Of a stretch of 40,784 nt of DNA, positions 27,582 to 35,947 are shown one piece after another. The position numbers were made by a program, and so were the translations under genes. Each line of letters begins with the position of its first letter. Within the stretch, counting starts at the first letter, position 1. Source of the stretch: Actinomycetota bacterium. GTDB lineage: Bacteria; Actinomycetota; Thermoleophilia; Solirubrobacterales; 70-9. Where the stretch lies: assembly GCA_018268655.1 (NCBI GenBank), contig JAFDWC010000010.1, positions 1 to 40,784 on the forward strand, in the 5' to 3' direction. The notes below the pieces were generated by a model that worked only from the letters and a program-made list of their open reading frames with translations, was not told where the DNA came from and searched no databases.

Positions 27582-27610
27582 CAGGTGGCCGGCAGGCTAC
27601 TGCACCCCAA

Positions 27611-27641
27611 GACATCTGTACGAGTTATCCGTACAGATGTC
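27611..27641. promoter_or_regulatory. 12-bp perfect inverted repeat in divergent region
   Basis: GACATCTGTACG (27611-27622) and CGTACAGATGTC (27630-27641) are separated by AGTTATC. The element lies between the divergent cyclase gene (start 27581) and helicase gene (start about 27726). The TGTACG/CGTACA core with a 7-nt spacer fits a dimeric repressor operator such as a TetR-type site; no regulator gene is adjacent. Confidence 0.5.
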
Positions 27642-27725
27642 AGAGACAGCCGCGCCGCGGCCGAGCCGCCGCGGCCGGGAGCGGGCCGCCCTGCCGCCGC
27701 GCACGACCCTATTGTTGCCCGCCCT

Positions 27726-29390
27726 TTGTACGACGCCTCTCAGCACCTGATCGGCGGCGGGGCGCGTACCCGCTCGCTTCCGGATTGGCCCGACGCCCGG
27801 CCCCTCCGCTCGTGGCAGGAGGAGGCGACCGAAGCGGTGCGGGCGCACGCCGCCAACAGCTTCCTGGCCTCGGCGACGCCGGCGGCCGGCAAGACCACCT
27901 TCGGCCTCCACATCGCCCACCGGATGCTGAGCGCGGGCTTCGTCTCCCGCGTCGTCGTCGCCGGCCCGACCACCCACATCTGCCGCCAGTGGGCCGCCGA
28001 CGCGAGTCGCTACGGCATCGACCTCGAGCCGAACCGGCCCAACTCCGACGGGCCGGAGTCGACCGACTTCCACGGCGTCGCCGTCACCTACCAGACGATC
28101 GCCGCCGGGCCCGAGACCCACCGGCTGGCCGCCGAGCGGAGGCCGACCCTGCTGATCGCCGACGAGCCGCACCACATGGGCGATCAGGCGGCCTGGGGCC
28201 TGCAGACGCGCAGGGCCTTCGACGGCGCCCGCTTCCGGCTGCTGCTCTCGGGGACGCCGTTTCGCTCCGACAACTCGGCGATCCCCTGGGTCAGCTACGA
28301 CGAGGACGGCCTCAGCCAGGCCGACTACGTCTACGGCTATCCGCAGGCGCTGGTCGAGCGGGTCTGCCGGCCGATCACCTTCCTCCCCTACGACGGCGAG
28401 ATGGAGTGGGTCTCCGACGGGCGCCTGCGCAGCGCCGACTTCGAGCTCGTCCTGCCGGCGGCGGAGGCGGCCCGGCGCCTGCGGACTGCGCTCAGCCCGG
28501 AGGGCGAGTGGATGGGCGAGGTGCTGCGCGACGGCGACGCCAGGCTGAGCGAGGTCCGCGCCGACGGCCATCCCGAGGCAGGCGGCCTGGTGATCGCCTC
28601 CGACCAGGACCACGCGCGGGAGATCGCGGCGCGGCTCGGGCCGATCGCCGGCGAGCAGCCGGAGCTGGTGATGAGCGACGAGCCCGGCGCCAGCCGCCGC
28701 ATCGCCGAGTTCGCCGCCTCCGACCGCCGCTGGCTGGTCTCGGTCCTGATGGTCTCCGAGGGCGTCGACATCCCCCGCCTGCGGGTCGGCGTCTACGCGA
28801 CGGCGGCCCGGACCGAGCTCTTCTTCCGCCAGGTGGTCGGCCGCTTCATCCGCACCACCCCGCGCCCGCGCCGCCAGATGAGCTACCTGCTGATGCCGGC
28901 GGACTCGCGGCTGAAGGCGCTCGCCCACGAGATCGAGGCCGAGCGCCGCCACGCGCTCGACCTCTCGCCCGGCGCCGAGGAGGACGAGGAGATCGACGAC
29001 TCCGCCCCGGAGCGGCGCGAGCCCGGCAACGGCTTCGCCGCCCTCAGCTCCGGCGACGCCGAGCTGGCAGGGGCGATCATGAGCGAGACCACCCTCCAGC
29101 TGTTCCCGACCGAAGACCCAGCGCCGGCCGCGAGGAAAGCGGCCCCCGCCAGGTCCACGGCCGCCCCGGAGGACCGCGAGCCCGAGCGGGAGTCGGCCTA
29201 CGCCGCGCGGGAGCGCATGCGGGCCGAGCGCGCCCGCCTGGTCGCGGACGTCGCCCGTCGCAGCGGCAGGTCGCACCGCGAGATCCAGGCCCGGATCAAC
29301 CGCGAGACCCGGGTCCGCTCGGTCGCCAAGGCCACGATCGAGCAGCTCGAGCGCGGCAACGAGCTGCTGCGCCGCGAGCTGTGGGGTTGA
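27726..29390 (+). CDS. DEAD/DEAH-box helicase family protein (SF2)
   Basis: A 554-residue ATPase. Before motif I lies a Q-like ARPLRSWQEEA; Walker A is ATPAAGKTT with Lys56; Walker B is LLIADEPHH (146-150), a DEAH-box variant DEPH; motif III is LLLSGTPFRSD; in the second RecA lobe come LVSVLMVSEGVDIPRL and the arginine-finger motif FRQVVGRFIR. The C-terminus (about 430-554) is acidic, then Ala/Arg/Glu-rich and probably coiled coil, ending in a short basic HTH-like segment (VARRSGRSHREIQARIN). The frame has no ATG near the start; TTG 27726 is the only plausible initiator, without a clear ribosome-binding site. It is a stand-alone gene, possibly in DNA repair; no partner methylase or nuclease is next to it. 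Confidence 0.85.
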   Translation: MYDASQHLIGGGARTRSLPDWPDARPLRSWQEEATEAVRAHAANSFLASATPAAGKTTFGLHIAHRMLSAGFVSRVVVAGPTTHICRQWAADASRYGIDLEPNRPNSDGPESTDFHGVAVTYQTIAAGPETHRLAAERRPTLLIADEPHHMGDQAAWGLQTRRAFDGARFRLLLSGTPFRSDNSAIPWVSYDEDGLSQADYVYGYPQALVERVCRPITFLPYDGEMEWVSDGRLRSADFELVLPAAEAARRLRTALSPEGEWMGEVLRDGDARLSEVRADGHPEAGGLVIASDQDHAREIAARLGPIAGEQPELVMSDEPGASRRIAEFAASDRRWLVSVLMVSEGVDIPRLRVGVYATAARTELFFRQVVGRFIRTTPRPRRQMSYLLMPADSRLKALAHEIEAERRHALDLSPGAEEDEEIDDSAPERREPGNGFAALSSGDAELAGAIMSETTLQLFPTEDPAPAARKAAPARSTAAPEDREPERESAYAARERMRAERARLVADVARRSGRSHREIQARINRETRVRSVAKATIEQLERGNELLRRELWG

Positions 29391-29439
29391 GCCGACGTCG
29401 CCGGCCGGACGGCGTGCCTTGGCCGCACCGGACGCGCCG

Positions 29440-31143
29440 CTACCCCCGCCGCAGGACCAGCCGGGTGATCTGGTCGAGCTCGGCGATCCGCAGCAGGCGG
29501 GCCACCGCCAGGTAGGCCACGGCACCGGCTGCGAGGCCGCCGCCGAGCGAGGCGATCTGGCCGCCGAGGTCACGGCCGAGGGCCTGGTCGATCAGGTCCC
29601 AGACGGCCCATGAGACCGCCGCCAGCGCGGCCGCGGCGAGGGTGATCTGGGCCCCGGTCAGCAGCAGCCGGCGCAGCTCGAGCCCGTGGAACTCGCGCCG
29701 CAGCAATAGAGCCTGGGCGACGACCGCGGCGGTGGTACCGATCCCGGTCCCGGCGACGACCCCGCCGATCCCGAACGGCTTGTAGAGGACGAGCGCGGCG
29801 AGGGCGGAGACGACGAGGTCGATCACCGCCAGCGTCGTCGCCCGCCAGGGCCGCTGGATGCTGAAGAAGGTCCGCGTCTGCAGCAGGTAGAGACCGTTGG
29901 TCGGCAACGAGAAGGCGAACCAGAAGAGGGCCGTCGCGACCAGCGTCGTTTCCGCCGGTTCGAATTCGCCGCGCTGGTAGACGAGCCGGATCATCGGTTC
30001 GGAGAGGACGAGGATCGCCGCCGCGGCCGGGACCAGGACGAAGAGGATCTGGCGCATGCCGTTGGCCAGCGTCGCCCGCAGGTTGTCGAGCTCGCCGGCG
30101 TTGGCGAACCGCGCCAGCGCCGGGAAGAGGACGGTCGCGACGGCAACCGAGAAGATCCCCTGCGGCAGCTGGTAGAGGCGGAAGGCTTTGTCGATCGCCG
30201 CCGGCCCTTCTTCGCTGATCAGCCCGCCGAAGAAGCTGTTGATCAGGGCGTTGAAGTTGATCAGGCCGAGGCTGATCGTCACCGGCAGCATCAGCAGCAG
30301 CACCCGCCGCACCCCCGGGTGGCGCCAATCGAGGCTGAAGCTGAAGCGGAACGGGGTGTGGCGCAGGTCCCAGGTCGGGATCGCCAGTTGCACCGCCGTG
30401 CCGACGAGGATGCCGATCGCGTAGGCGTAGATCCTGTCCTGACCGTGGAAGAGGGGCTCGACCGCGATCAGCACGACGATGATCGTGAGGTTCCAGAACA
30501 GCGGCGCGATCGCGAAGGCGCCGAAGCGGTCGTAGCTGTTGAGGATGCCGACGACGACGCCGCTGATGCCGAGCAGGATCAGGATCGGGAAGAGGATCTG
30601 CGAGAGGGTGATCGTCAGGTCGATCACGGCCTGGCTTTTGAAGTCCGGGATGAAGAGCGGCATGATCACCGGCGCCAGGAGGACGAAGAGGGCGGTGAGC
30701 GCGCCCAGCACCATCGTCGCCAGCAGCAGCAGCGTCGAGGCCAGGCGGAACGCCTCGCGGTAGCGCTTCTCCCCGAGCAGTTCGGTGAAGACCGGGACGA
30801 ACGCCGGCTGCAGCGCCGCGTCGGCGAACAGGGCGCGGACCAGGTTCGGCACCTGGAAGGCGATCGTGAAGGCCGACATCGGCCCCTTCGTCCCGTAGTA
30901 GGCGGCGGCAACCACTTCGCGGGCGAGGCCGGCGATGCGCGAGGCCCCGGTCGCGATCGAGAAGAACGCGGTCGAGCGGGCGATCCTCCCCGCCTGCCGG
31001 CCCGGGGCCGGCTCGCCGCTCGGTTCCTCGCCGGGGTCGAACGCCTCGGCGCGCCGCAGGGCGACGTCCTCGGCCAGCGGAACGTCGGCGTTGATCGGCC
31101 GCTTGTCGAATTCGCGGCTGCTTGGGGACCCGGGCGTCGCCAT
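29440..31143 (-). CDS. murJ: Lipid II flippase MurJ
   Basis: Flips the peptidoglycan precursor lipid II across the membrane. The 567-residue protein has about 14 membrane helices and the MVIN family blocks: RSTAFFSIATGASRIAGLAREVVAAAYYG, MSAFTIAFQVPNLVRALFADAALQPAFVPVF, FGAFAIAPLFWNLTIIV and FNALINSFFGGL (family Asn and Arg residues kept). The N-terminal 60 residues are polar and cytoplasmic. ATG 31143 is preferred over ATG 31239 because the longer form would read through two terminator-like hairpins. Glutamate is often GAA here, as in htrA. It is convergent with the helicase gene and downstream of the ALDH gene. Confidence 0.95.
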   Translation of the reverse strand: MATPGSPSSREFDKRPINADVPLAEDVALRRAEAFDPGEEPSGEPAPGRQAGRIARSTAFFSIATGASRIAGLAREVVAAAYYGTKGPMSAFTIAFQVPNLVRALFADAALQPAFVPVFTELLGEKRYREAFRLASTLLLLATMVLGALTALFVLLAPVIMPLFIPDFKSQAVIDLTITLSQILFPILILLGISGVVVGILNSYDRFGAFAIAPLFWNLTIIVVLIAVEPLFHGQDRIYAYAIGILVGTAVQLAIPTWDLRHTPFRFSFSLDWRHPGVRRVLLLMLPVTISLGLINFNALINSFFGGLISEEGPAAIDKAFRLYQLPQGIFSVAVATVLFPALARFANAGELDNLRATLANGMRQILFVLVPAAAAILVLSEPMIRLVYQRGEFEPAETTLVATALFWFAFSLPTNGLYLLQTRTFFSIQRPWRATTLAVIDLVVSALAALVLYKPFGIGGVVAGTGIGTTAAVVAQALLLRREFHGLELRRLLLTGAQITLAAAALAAVSWAVWDLIDQALGRDLGGQIASLGGGLAAGAVAYLAVARLLRIAELDQITRLVLRRG

Positions 31144-31209
31144 TCTCCCGTCAGGTTCGGGAGCGCCCGTCGAACTCCTCAGCCGGCAGAGCGGATCCCA
31201 GAGGTCGGG

Positions 31210-31236
31210 CGGCGGCCCGGATCGACCGGGCCGCCG
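31210..31236. terminator. Stem-loop after aldehyde dehydrogenase gene
   Basis: An 11-bp GC-rich stem, CGGCGGCCCGG and its complement, around the loop ATCGA, 20-46 nt past the ALDH stop on the minus strand and 67 nt before the murJ start. No T-run follows, so it may act as a Rho-assisted or intrinsic terminator of the high-GC kind. Confidence 0.45.
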
Positions 31237-31243
31237 CAACCTG

Positions 31244-31272
31244 GACCCCGAGCAGCTCAGCTGCTCGGGGTC
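31244..31272. terminator. Stem-loop overlapping the ALDH stop codon
   Basis: Fourteen-nt arms, GACCCCGAGCAGCT and its exact complement AGCTGCTCGGGGTC, separated by one C, overlap the last codons and the stop of the aldehyde dehydrogenase gene (stop at 31257-31259). With the second hairpin at 31210-31236 it makes a tandem terminator-like pair between this gene and murJ. Confidence 0.4.
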
Positions 31273-32660
31273 ATCGCCACCGTCTGCAGGTTGAGGAAGG
31301 CGCGCATCCCGATTTCTCCGCCGAGCTCGCGCCCGACGCCGCTGCGCTTGACGCCGCCGAAGGGGATGCGGGGGTCCGAGGCGGTCATCGCGTTGACGAA
31401 GACCATCCCCGACTCGATATCGGCGCTGAGCGCCTCGGCGCGGTCGAGGTCGGTGGTCCAGAGGCTGCAGCCGAGGCCGAACTCGGATTCGTTGGCGATC
31501 GCGATCGCGGCCGCCTCGTCGGCGGCGCGGGCGACGGCGGCCACCGGGCCGAAGGTCTCTTCGCGCAGCACCGGCGCCTCCGAGGAGGCATCGGCGCTGA
31601 CCACGGTCGGCTCGTACCAGGCTCCGTTCTCGGCCGGGGCCGAGCCGCCGGTGAGGACCCGGGCACCGGCGGCGACGGAGGCCTCGACCTGTCCCGCCAG
31701 CTCGTCGCGCAGGTCCTCGCGGGCCATCGGGCCGAGCTGGGTCTCGGGGTCGCTCGGCGCCCCCCGCCGCAGCGAGGAGGCCCCCTCGGCGAAGCGGGCT
31801 TCGAACTCCTCGGCGACGGCCTCGACGACGATGAAGCGCTTGGCGGCGATGCAGCTCTGGCCGGTGTTCTGGAAGCGAGCGGTGACAGCGGTCTGCACCG
31901 CCCGCTCGAGGTCGGCGTCGGCGAGGACGATGAACGGGTCGGAGCCGCCGAGCTCGAGCACGACCGGCTTGATCGCCCGGCCGGCCGCCTCGCCGACGGC
32001 GACGCCGGCGGCGTCGGAGCCGGTCAGAGTGACCGCGGCGATCCGGCGGTCGGCGATCATCGCCGCCGTCTTCGAGCCGGGGACGATCACCGTGGTGAAG
32101 ATGCCGGCGGCGGCGCCGGCGCGGGCGAAGACGCGCTCGATCGCCAGGCCCGAGCCGGTCACGTTGGAGGCGTGCTTGAGGACCATGGTGTTGCCGGCGG
32201 CGAGGATCGGCGCCGCCGCCCGCATCACCTGCCAGAGCGGGTAGTTCCAGGGCATGATCGCGAGGACGGGCCCGAGCGCCCGCTTGTGGACGGCGACGCG
32301 GCGGCCGTCACCGGTCTCGACCGCTTCCGGCGCCAACAGCGCCTCGCCGTGCTCGGCGTAGTAATCCGCGGCCCAGGCGCACTTCTCGACTTCGGCCCGA
32401 GCTTCGGTGATCGGCTTCCCCATCTCGCGGCTGACCGTCGTCGCCAGCTCATCGGCGCCGGCGCGGAGCTCGCGGGCGACCGCGCTCAGCAGCTCGGCCC
32501 GCGCGCTCCAGGGGCTGCGCCGCCACTCGCCGAACGCGGCCCGGGCGCCGTCGAGGGCACCGTCGATCTGCCCCTCCGAGAAGACCTCGAACGTCTCGAA
32601 AACCTCGCCGCTGGCCGGGTCGATCGACTCGACCACCGCGGCACCCACACCTGCGCTCAT
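31257..32660 (-). CDS. Aldehyde dehydrogenase, succinate-semialdehyde dehydrogenase-like (copy 1)
   Basis: Oxidises an aldehyde to an acid with NAD(P)+. The 467-residue protein has IMPWNYPLWQVMR, catalytic Glu236 in VVLELGGSDPFIVL, the nucleophile Cys270 in FQNTGQSCIAAKRF, and EETFGPVAAV and PFGGVKRSGVGRELG near the end. The short length and GQSC-AAKRF motif match the GabD-like short SSADH group of actinobacteria. Start ATG 32660 has a strong GGAGG upstream; the longer open frame would begin inside the palindrome at 32700-32742. It lies just downstream of copy 2, with which it shares the same plan. Confidence 0.93.
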   Translation of the reverse strand: MSAGVGAAVVESIDPASGEVFETFEVFSEGQIDGALDGARAAFGEWRRSPWSARAELLSAVARELRAGADELATTVSREMGKPITEARAEVEKCAWAADYYAEHGEALLAPEAVETGDGRRVAVHKRALGPVLAIMPWNYPLWQVMRAAAPILAAGNTMVLKHASNVTGSGLAIERVFARAGAAAGIFTTVIVPGSKTAAMIADRRIAAVTLTGSDAAGVAVGEAAGRAIKPVVLELGGSDPFIVLADADLERAVQTAVTARFQNTGQSCIAAKRFIVVEAVAEEFEARFAEGASSLRRGAPSDPETQLGPMAREDLRDELAGQVEASVAAGARVLTGGSAPAENGAWYEPTVVSADASSEAPVLREETFGPVAAVARAADEAAAIAIANESEFGLGCSLWTTDLDRAEALSADIESGMVFVNAMTASDPRIPFGGVKRSGVGRELGGEIGMRAFLNLQTVAMTPSS

Positions 32661-32699
32661 CCAAATCCTCCGATCGATGTAGCGGAACGATCCCGGGAG

Positions 32700-32742
32700 C
32701 CGTTCGCCGTTTGTCAACCACAGGTTGACAAACGGCGAACGG
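32700..32742. promoter_or_regulatory. Perfect 20-bp inverted repeat between the two ALDH genes
   Basis: Two exactly complementary 20-nt arms (32700-32719 and 32723-32742) surround ACA. The centre reads GTCAACC-aca-GGTTGAC, with TTGACA-like hexamers on both strands. On the minus strand it follows the copy 2 ALDH stop (32752) by 10 nt and precedes the copy 1 ATG by 40 nt. It can form a very stable hairpin that might terminate or attenuate, or serve as an operator for copy 1. Confidence 0.55.
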
Positions 32743-32751
32743 TGGCCTCTC

Positions 32752-34119
32752 TCAGGCGCTCCGAATCAACTTCTTGTTGACGAACTCGTCGGCCCCGTAG
32801 CGGCCGAGCTCGCGGCCGAAGCCCGAGCGCTTGAAGCCGCCGAAGGGCAGCTCGACGCCGTCGGCTCCGACCACGTTCACGTAGACCATCCCGGCTTCGA
32901 TCCGGTCGGAGACCCGCTTCGCCTGCTCCTCGTCGTCGGTCATCAGGTAGGACCCGAGACCAAACGGGGTCTGGTTGGCAAGCGCGATCGCCTCCTCCTC
33001 GGAGTCGACCTTGTAGACCTGCGCGACCGGGCCGAAGAACTCTTCCTGGGAGGCCTCGTCACCGGGCTTGATCCCGGTCAGGATCGTCGGCTCGAAGAAG
33101 TTGCCGTCGCGGTTGCCTCCGAGCAACACCTCGGCGCCGTTCGCCACCGCCCGCTTGACCTGGTCCTCGAGCCGGTCGGCCGCGGTCGCCGAGGAGAGCG
33201 GGCCGACGGCCGTGTCATCGGAGGTCGGATCGCCCGTCTTCGCCGCCGCCATCCGCTCGCGGAAGCCGGCGAGGAAGTCGTCGTAGAGGTCGGCCGTGAC
33301 GATGAAGCGCTTGGCCGCATTGCAGGACTGGCCGGCGTTCTCGATGCGCGCTTCGAAGGCCTTCTCGGCGACCGCGCCGATGTCCTCGGCGCCGAGCACG
33401 ATGAACGGGTCGGAGCCGCCGAGCTCGAGCACGACCTTCTTCAGGTTGCGGCCGGCGATCGCGGCGACCGCGGAGCCGGCGCGCTCCGAGCCCGTGACCG
33501 AGACCCCGTGGACGCGCGGGTCGGCGATCACCCACTCGATCTGCTCGTTGGTCGCGTAGATGTTCTCGTAGGCACCCTCTGGGAACCCGGCGTCGTCGAA
33601 GATCTGCTGCATCGCCGCCGCCGATTCCGGGCACTGGGGCGCGTGCTTGAGCAGGATCGTGTTGCCGATGACGAGGTTCGGGCCGGCGAAACGGGCCACC
33701 TGGTAGTAGGGGAAGTTCCAGGGCATGATCCCGAGCAGGAGGCCATAGGGGCTGCGGCGGACCACGGCGGTGCCGTCGCCGGCGAGCAGCTCGAGCGGTT
33801 CGTCGGCCAGCAGAGACTCGGCGTTGTCGGCGTAGAAGGCATAGATTTCGGCCGCGAAGTCGACCTCCATCAGCGCCTGCTCGATCGGCTTGCCCATCTC
33901 GCGGACGATGATCGCCGCGAGGTCCTGCCGGCGCTCGGCATGGAGCTCGCCGACCTTGCGGATCAGCGCCGCGCGCTCGGCCACGGTCGAGGCCGCGGGC
34001 CAGCTTTTGGCGGTCGCGTCGGCCCGCTCGATCGCCGCCCGCAAATCGGCGTCGGAGATCTCCGGGTACTCCTTCACCGTCTCGCCGGTGGCTGGGTTGA
34101 CTACCGCGTAAGTGCTCAT
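32752..34119 (-). CDS. Aldehyde dehydrogenase, succinate-semialdehyde dehydrogenase-like (copy 2)
   Basis: A 455-residue GabD-type ALDH: MSTYAVVNPATGETVKEYP at the start, IMPWNFPYYQVARF, Glu232 in VVLELGGSDPFIVLG, nucleophile Cys266 in ENAGQSCNAAKRF and LPFGGFKRSGFGRELG. ATG 34119 is chosen because it gives the family N-terminus and has AAAGG upstream; the frame stays open to 34182 within the IlvD gene end. It lies 52 nt downstream of the IlvD/EDD dehydratase. In a sugar-acid route it could oxidise 2-oxoglutarate semialdehyde or succinate semialdehyde (inference). Confidence 0.93.
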   Translation of the reverse strand: MSTYAVVNPATGETVKEYPEISDADLRAAIERADATAKSWPAASTVAERAALIRKVGELHAERRQDLAAIIVREMGKPIEQALMEVDFAAEIYAFYADNAESLLADEPLELLAGDGTAVVRRSPYGLLLGIMPWNFPYYQVARFAGPNLVIGNTILLKHAPQCPESAAAMQQIFDDAGFPEGAYENIYATNEQIEWVIADPRVHGVSVTGSERAGSAVAAIAGRNLKKVVLELGGSDPFIVLGAEDIGAVAEKAFEARIENAGQSCNAAKRFIVTADLYDDFLAGFRERMAAAKTGDPTSDDTAVGPLSSATAADRLEDQVKRAVANGAEVLLGGNRDGNFFEPTILTGIKPGDEASQEEFFGPVAQVYKVDSEEEAIALANQTPFGLGSYLMTDDEEQAKRVSDRIEAGMVYVNVVGADGVELPFGGFKRSGFGRELGRYGADEFVNKKLIRSA

Positions 34120-34171
34120 TGCTGGCCTTTCTTCGCTCGTGGTTTCGTTGCTAGCGGGATCATGCCGAGGC

Positions 34172-35947
34172 TCACCAGCCACCGATCATTCCGTGCAGGA
34201 CCCCGTAGGGCTCGTCGGCGGGATCGGCGCTGCGTCCACGCAGGAAATCAAAGTCGCACCCTTCGTCGGCCTGGGTGACGTGGTCGAGGAAGAGCGCCCC
34301 GTAGCCGCGCTCGAAGCGCCGCGGCGGCGGCGTCCACCCAGCGAGCCTGGTCTCGATCTCCGCCGCCGGGACCTCGAGGTCGAGCCGGCGGTTGGGGACG
34401 TCGAGGCTGATCAGGTCGCCACTGCGGACCGCCGCCAGCGGCCCGGCGAGGACGCCCTCCGGGGCGACGTGGAGGGCGACGGCGCCGTAGGCGGTCCCGC
34501 TCATCCGCGCGTCGGAGACCCGGACCATGTCGCGGACCCCCTGCTCGAGCAGCTTCTGCGGGATCGGCACCGCCCCCCACTCCGGCATCCCGGGCGCCCC
34601 GACCGGGCCGCAGCCTCGCAGGACCAGGACCGAGTCGGCGCTGACCTCGAGCTCGGGGTCGTCGATGCGGGCGATGACGTCGTCGATGCCGTCGAAGACG
34701 ACCGCGGGGCCGCGGTGGACGAGCAGGTCCGGGTCGGCCGCGGAGGCCTTGATCACGGCGCCCCCGGGCGCCAGCGAGCCGCGCACGACCACCAGCCCCT
34801 CGGGCGGCTTCACCGGCTGCTCCAGGGTCGCGATCACCGAGCGATCGCTGCTTCGCTGCACATCCGCCAGGTTCCCCCCCACCGTCTTCCCGGTAACCGT
34901 CAGCGCCTCGCGCTCGAGCAGCGGCTCGAGCTCCTTCATCAGCGCCGGCACGCCGCCGGCGTGGAACAGCTGCTCGACCAGGTGCTGCCCCGAGGGCCGC
35001 ACGTCGGCCAGCAGCGGCACCCGCCGCGAGAGCTGGTCGAAGCGGTCGAGGTCGAGCTCGACCCCGCAGCGCCCGGCCAGGGCCAGCAGGTGGATCACCG
35101 CGTTGGTCGAGCCACCCGCCGCGAGCAGGACCGCGATCGCGTTGTCGAAGGCGGCCGGCGTCAGGATCTGAGAGGGCCGCACCACCTCGCTCGCCAGCTC
35201 GACCGCGCGGCGGCCGACCGCGGCGGCGACCTGATAGCGGCGGGCATCGACCGCCGGCGCCGCGGCAGCGCCGGGCAGGGTCATACCCAGCCCCTCGACC
35301 ACCGCCGCCATCGTCGAGGCGGTCCCCATCTCCGGGCAGTGGCCCGCCGAGGGCCCGGAGGCGGCCTCGAGCTGGTCGTACTCCTCGCGGCTCATCCGCC
35401 CCGCCCGGAGGTCGTCGGTGTACTCCCAGAGGTCCGTGCCCACCCCGATCTCGCGGCCACGGAAGACCCCCGGGGTCGCCGGGCCGCCGGTCAGCATGAT
35501 CGCCGGCACGTCGGCCGAGGCGGCCCCGAGCAGCTGCGCCGGGACCGTCTTGTCGCAGCCGGCGACGAGGACCACCGCGTCGAGCGGATAGGAGCGGATC
35601 GACTCCTCGACGTCCATCGCCATCAGGTTGCGATAGAGCATCGTCGTCGGCTTCATCAGCTGCTCGCCGAGCGCCATCGTCGGGAACTCCAGCGGCAGCC
35701 CGCCCGCCTGCAGGACGCCGCGCCTGACCGAGTTGGCGAGGGCGCGGAAGTGGACGTTGCAGTTGATCAGCTCCGACCACGAGTTGCAGATGCCGACCAC
35801 CGGCCGGCCCTCGAAATCGGCGGTGGCGAAACCCTCCGCCCGCAGCGCCGTGCGGTGGACGAAGGCCGGGACGTCGTCGCCCTCGAACCAGCGGGCGCTC
35901 TTCAGCGCCCCTCCTCCCGACCCGTCCCTGCCCATCGCCGGCGCCAC
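34172..35947 (-). CDS. IlvD/EDD family Fe-S dehydratase
   Basis: A 591-residue dehydratase of the family containing dihydroxy-acid dehydratase, 6-phosphogluconate dehydratase and sugar-acid dehydratases. The Fe-S cysteines are visible at Cys54 (VVGICNSWSELINCN), Cys131 (AGCDKTVPAQL) and Cys204 (AGHCPEMGTAST). LLAAGGSTNAVIHLLALA and the late MSGTAYGAVALHVAPEG are family blocks. The N-terminal ARWFEGDD and the size of about 590 fit the sugar-acid (L-arabonate/xylonate-like) branch better than IlvD of valine synthesis. The start is GTG 35947, directly after the SDR stop (TGAGTG); ATG 35935 is an alternative. The neighbouring SDR and ALDH genes support a catabolic role. Confidence 0.9.
   Translation of the reverse strand: MAPAMGRDGSGGGALKSARWFEGDDVPAFVHRTALRAEGFATADFEGRPVVGICNSWSELINCNVHFRALANSVRRGVLQAGGLPLEFPTMALGEQLMKPTTMLYRNLMAMDVEESIRSYPLDAVVLVAGCDKTVPAQLLGAASADVPAIMLTGGPATPGVFRGREIGVGTDLWEYTDDLRAGRMSREEYDQLEAASGPSAGHCPEMGTASTMAAVVEGLGMTLPGAAAAPAVDARRYQVAAAVGRRAVELASEVVRPSQILTPAAFDNAIAVLLAAGGSTNAVIHLLALAGRCGVELDLDRFDQLSRRVPLLADVRPSGQHLVEQLFHAGGVPALMKELEPLLEREALTVTGKTVGGNLADVQRSSDRSVIATLEQPVKPPEGLVVVRGSLAPGGAVIKASAADPDLLVHRGPAVVFDGIDDVIARIDDPELEVSADSVLVLRGCGPVGAPGMPEWGAVPIPQKLLEQGVRDMVRVSDARMSGTAYGAVALHVAPEGVLAGPLAAVRSGDLISLDVPNRRLDLEVPAAEIETRLAGWTPPPRRFERGYGALFLDHVTQADEGCDFDFLRGRSADPADEPYGVLHGMIGGW

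Noticed and set aside
26590..27615. Upstream extension of the amine oxidase B frame
   Set aside because: Runs through the cyclase gene in another frame; no homology-like segment before the Rossmann motif at 26530.
26448..27725. Upstream extension of the helicase frame by about 426 codons
   Set aside because: Lies antisense to the amine oxidase B start and the whole cyclase gene, and has low-complexity Arg/Gly/Val composition.
31144..31239. Earlier ATG for murJ at 31239
   Set aside because: Would place the start inside two terminator-like hairpins following the ALDH gene; ATG 31143 is more plausible.
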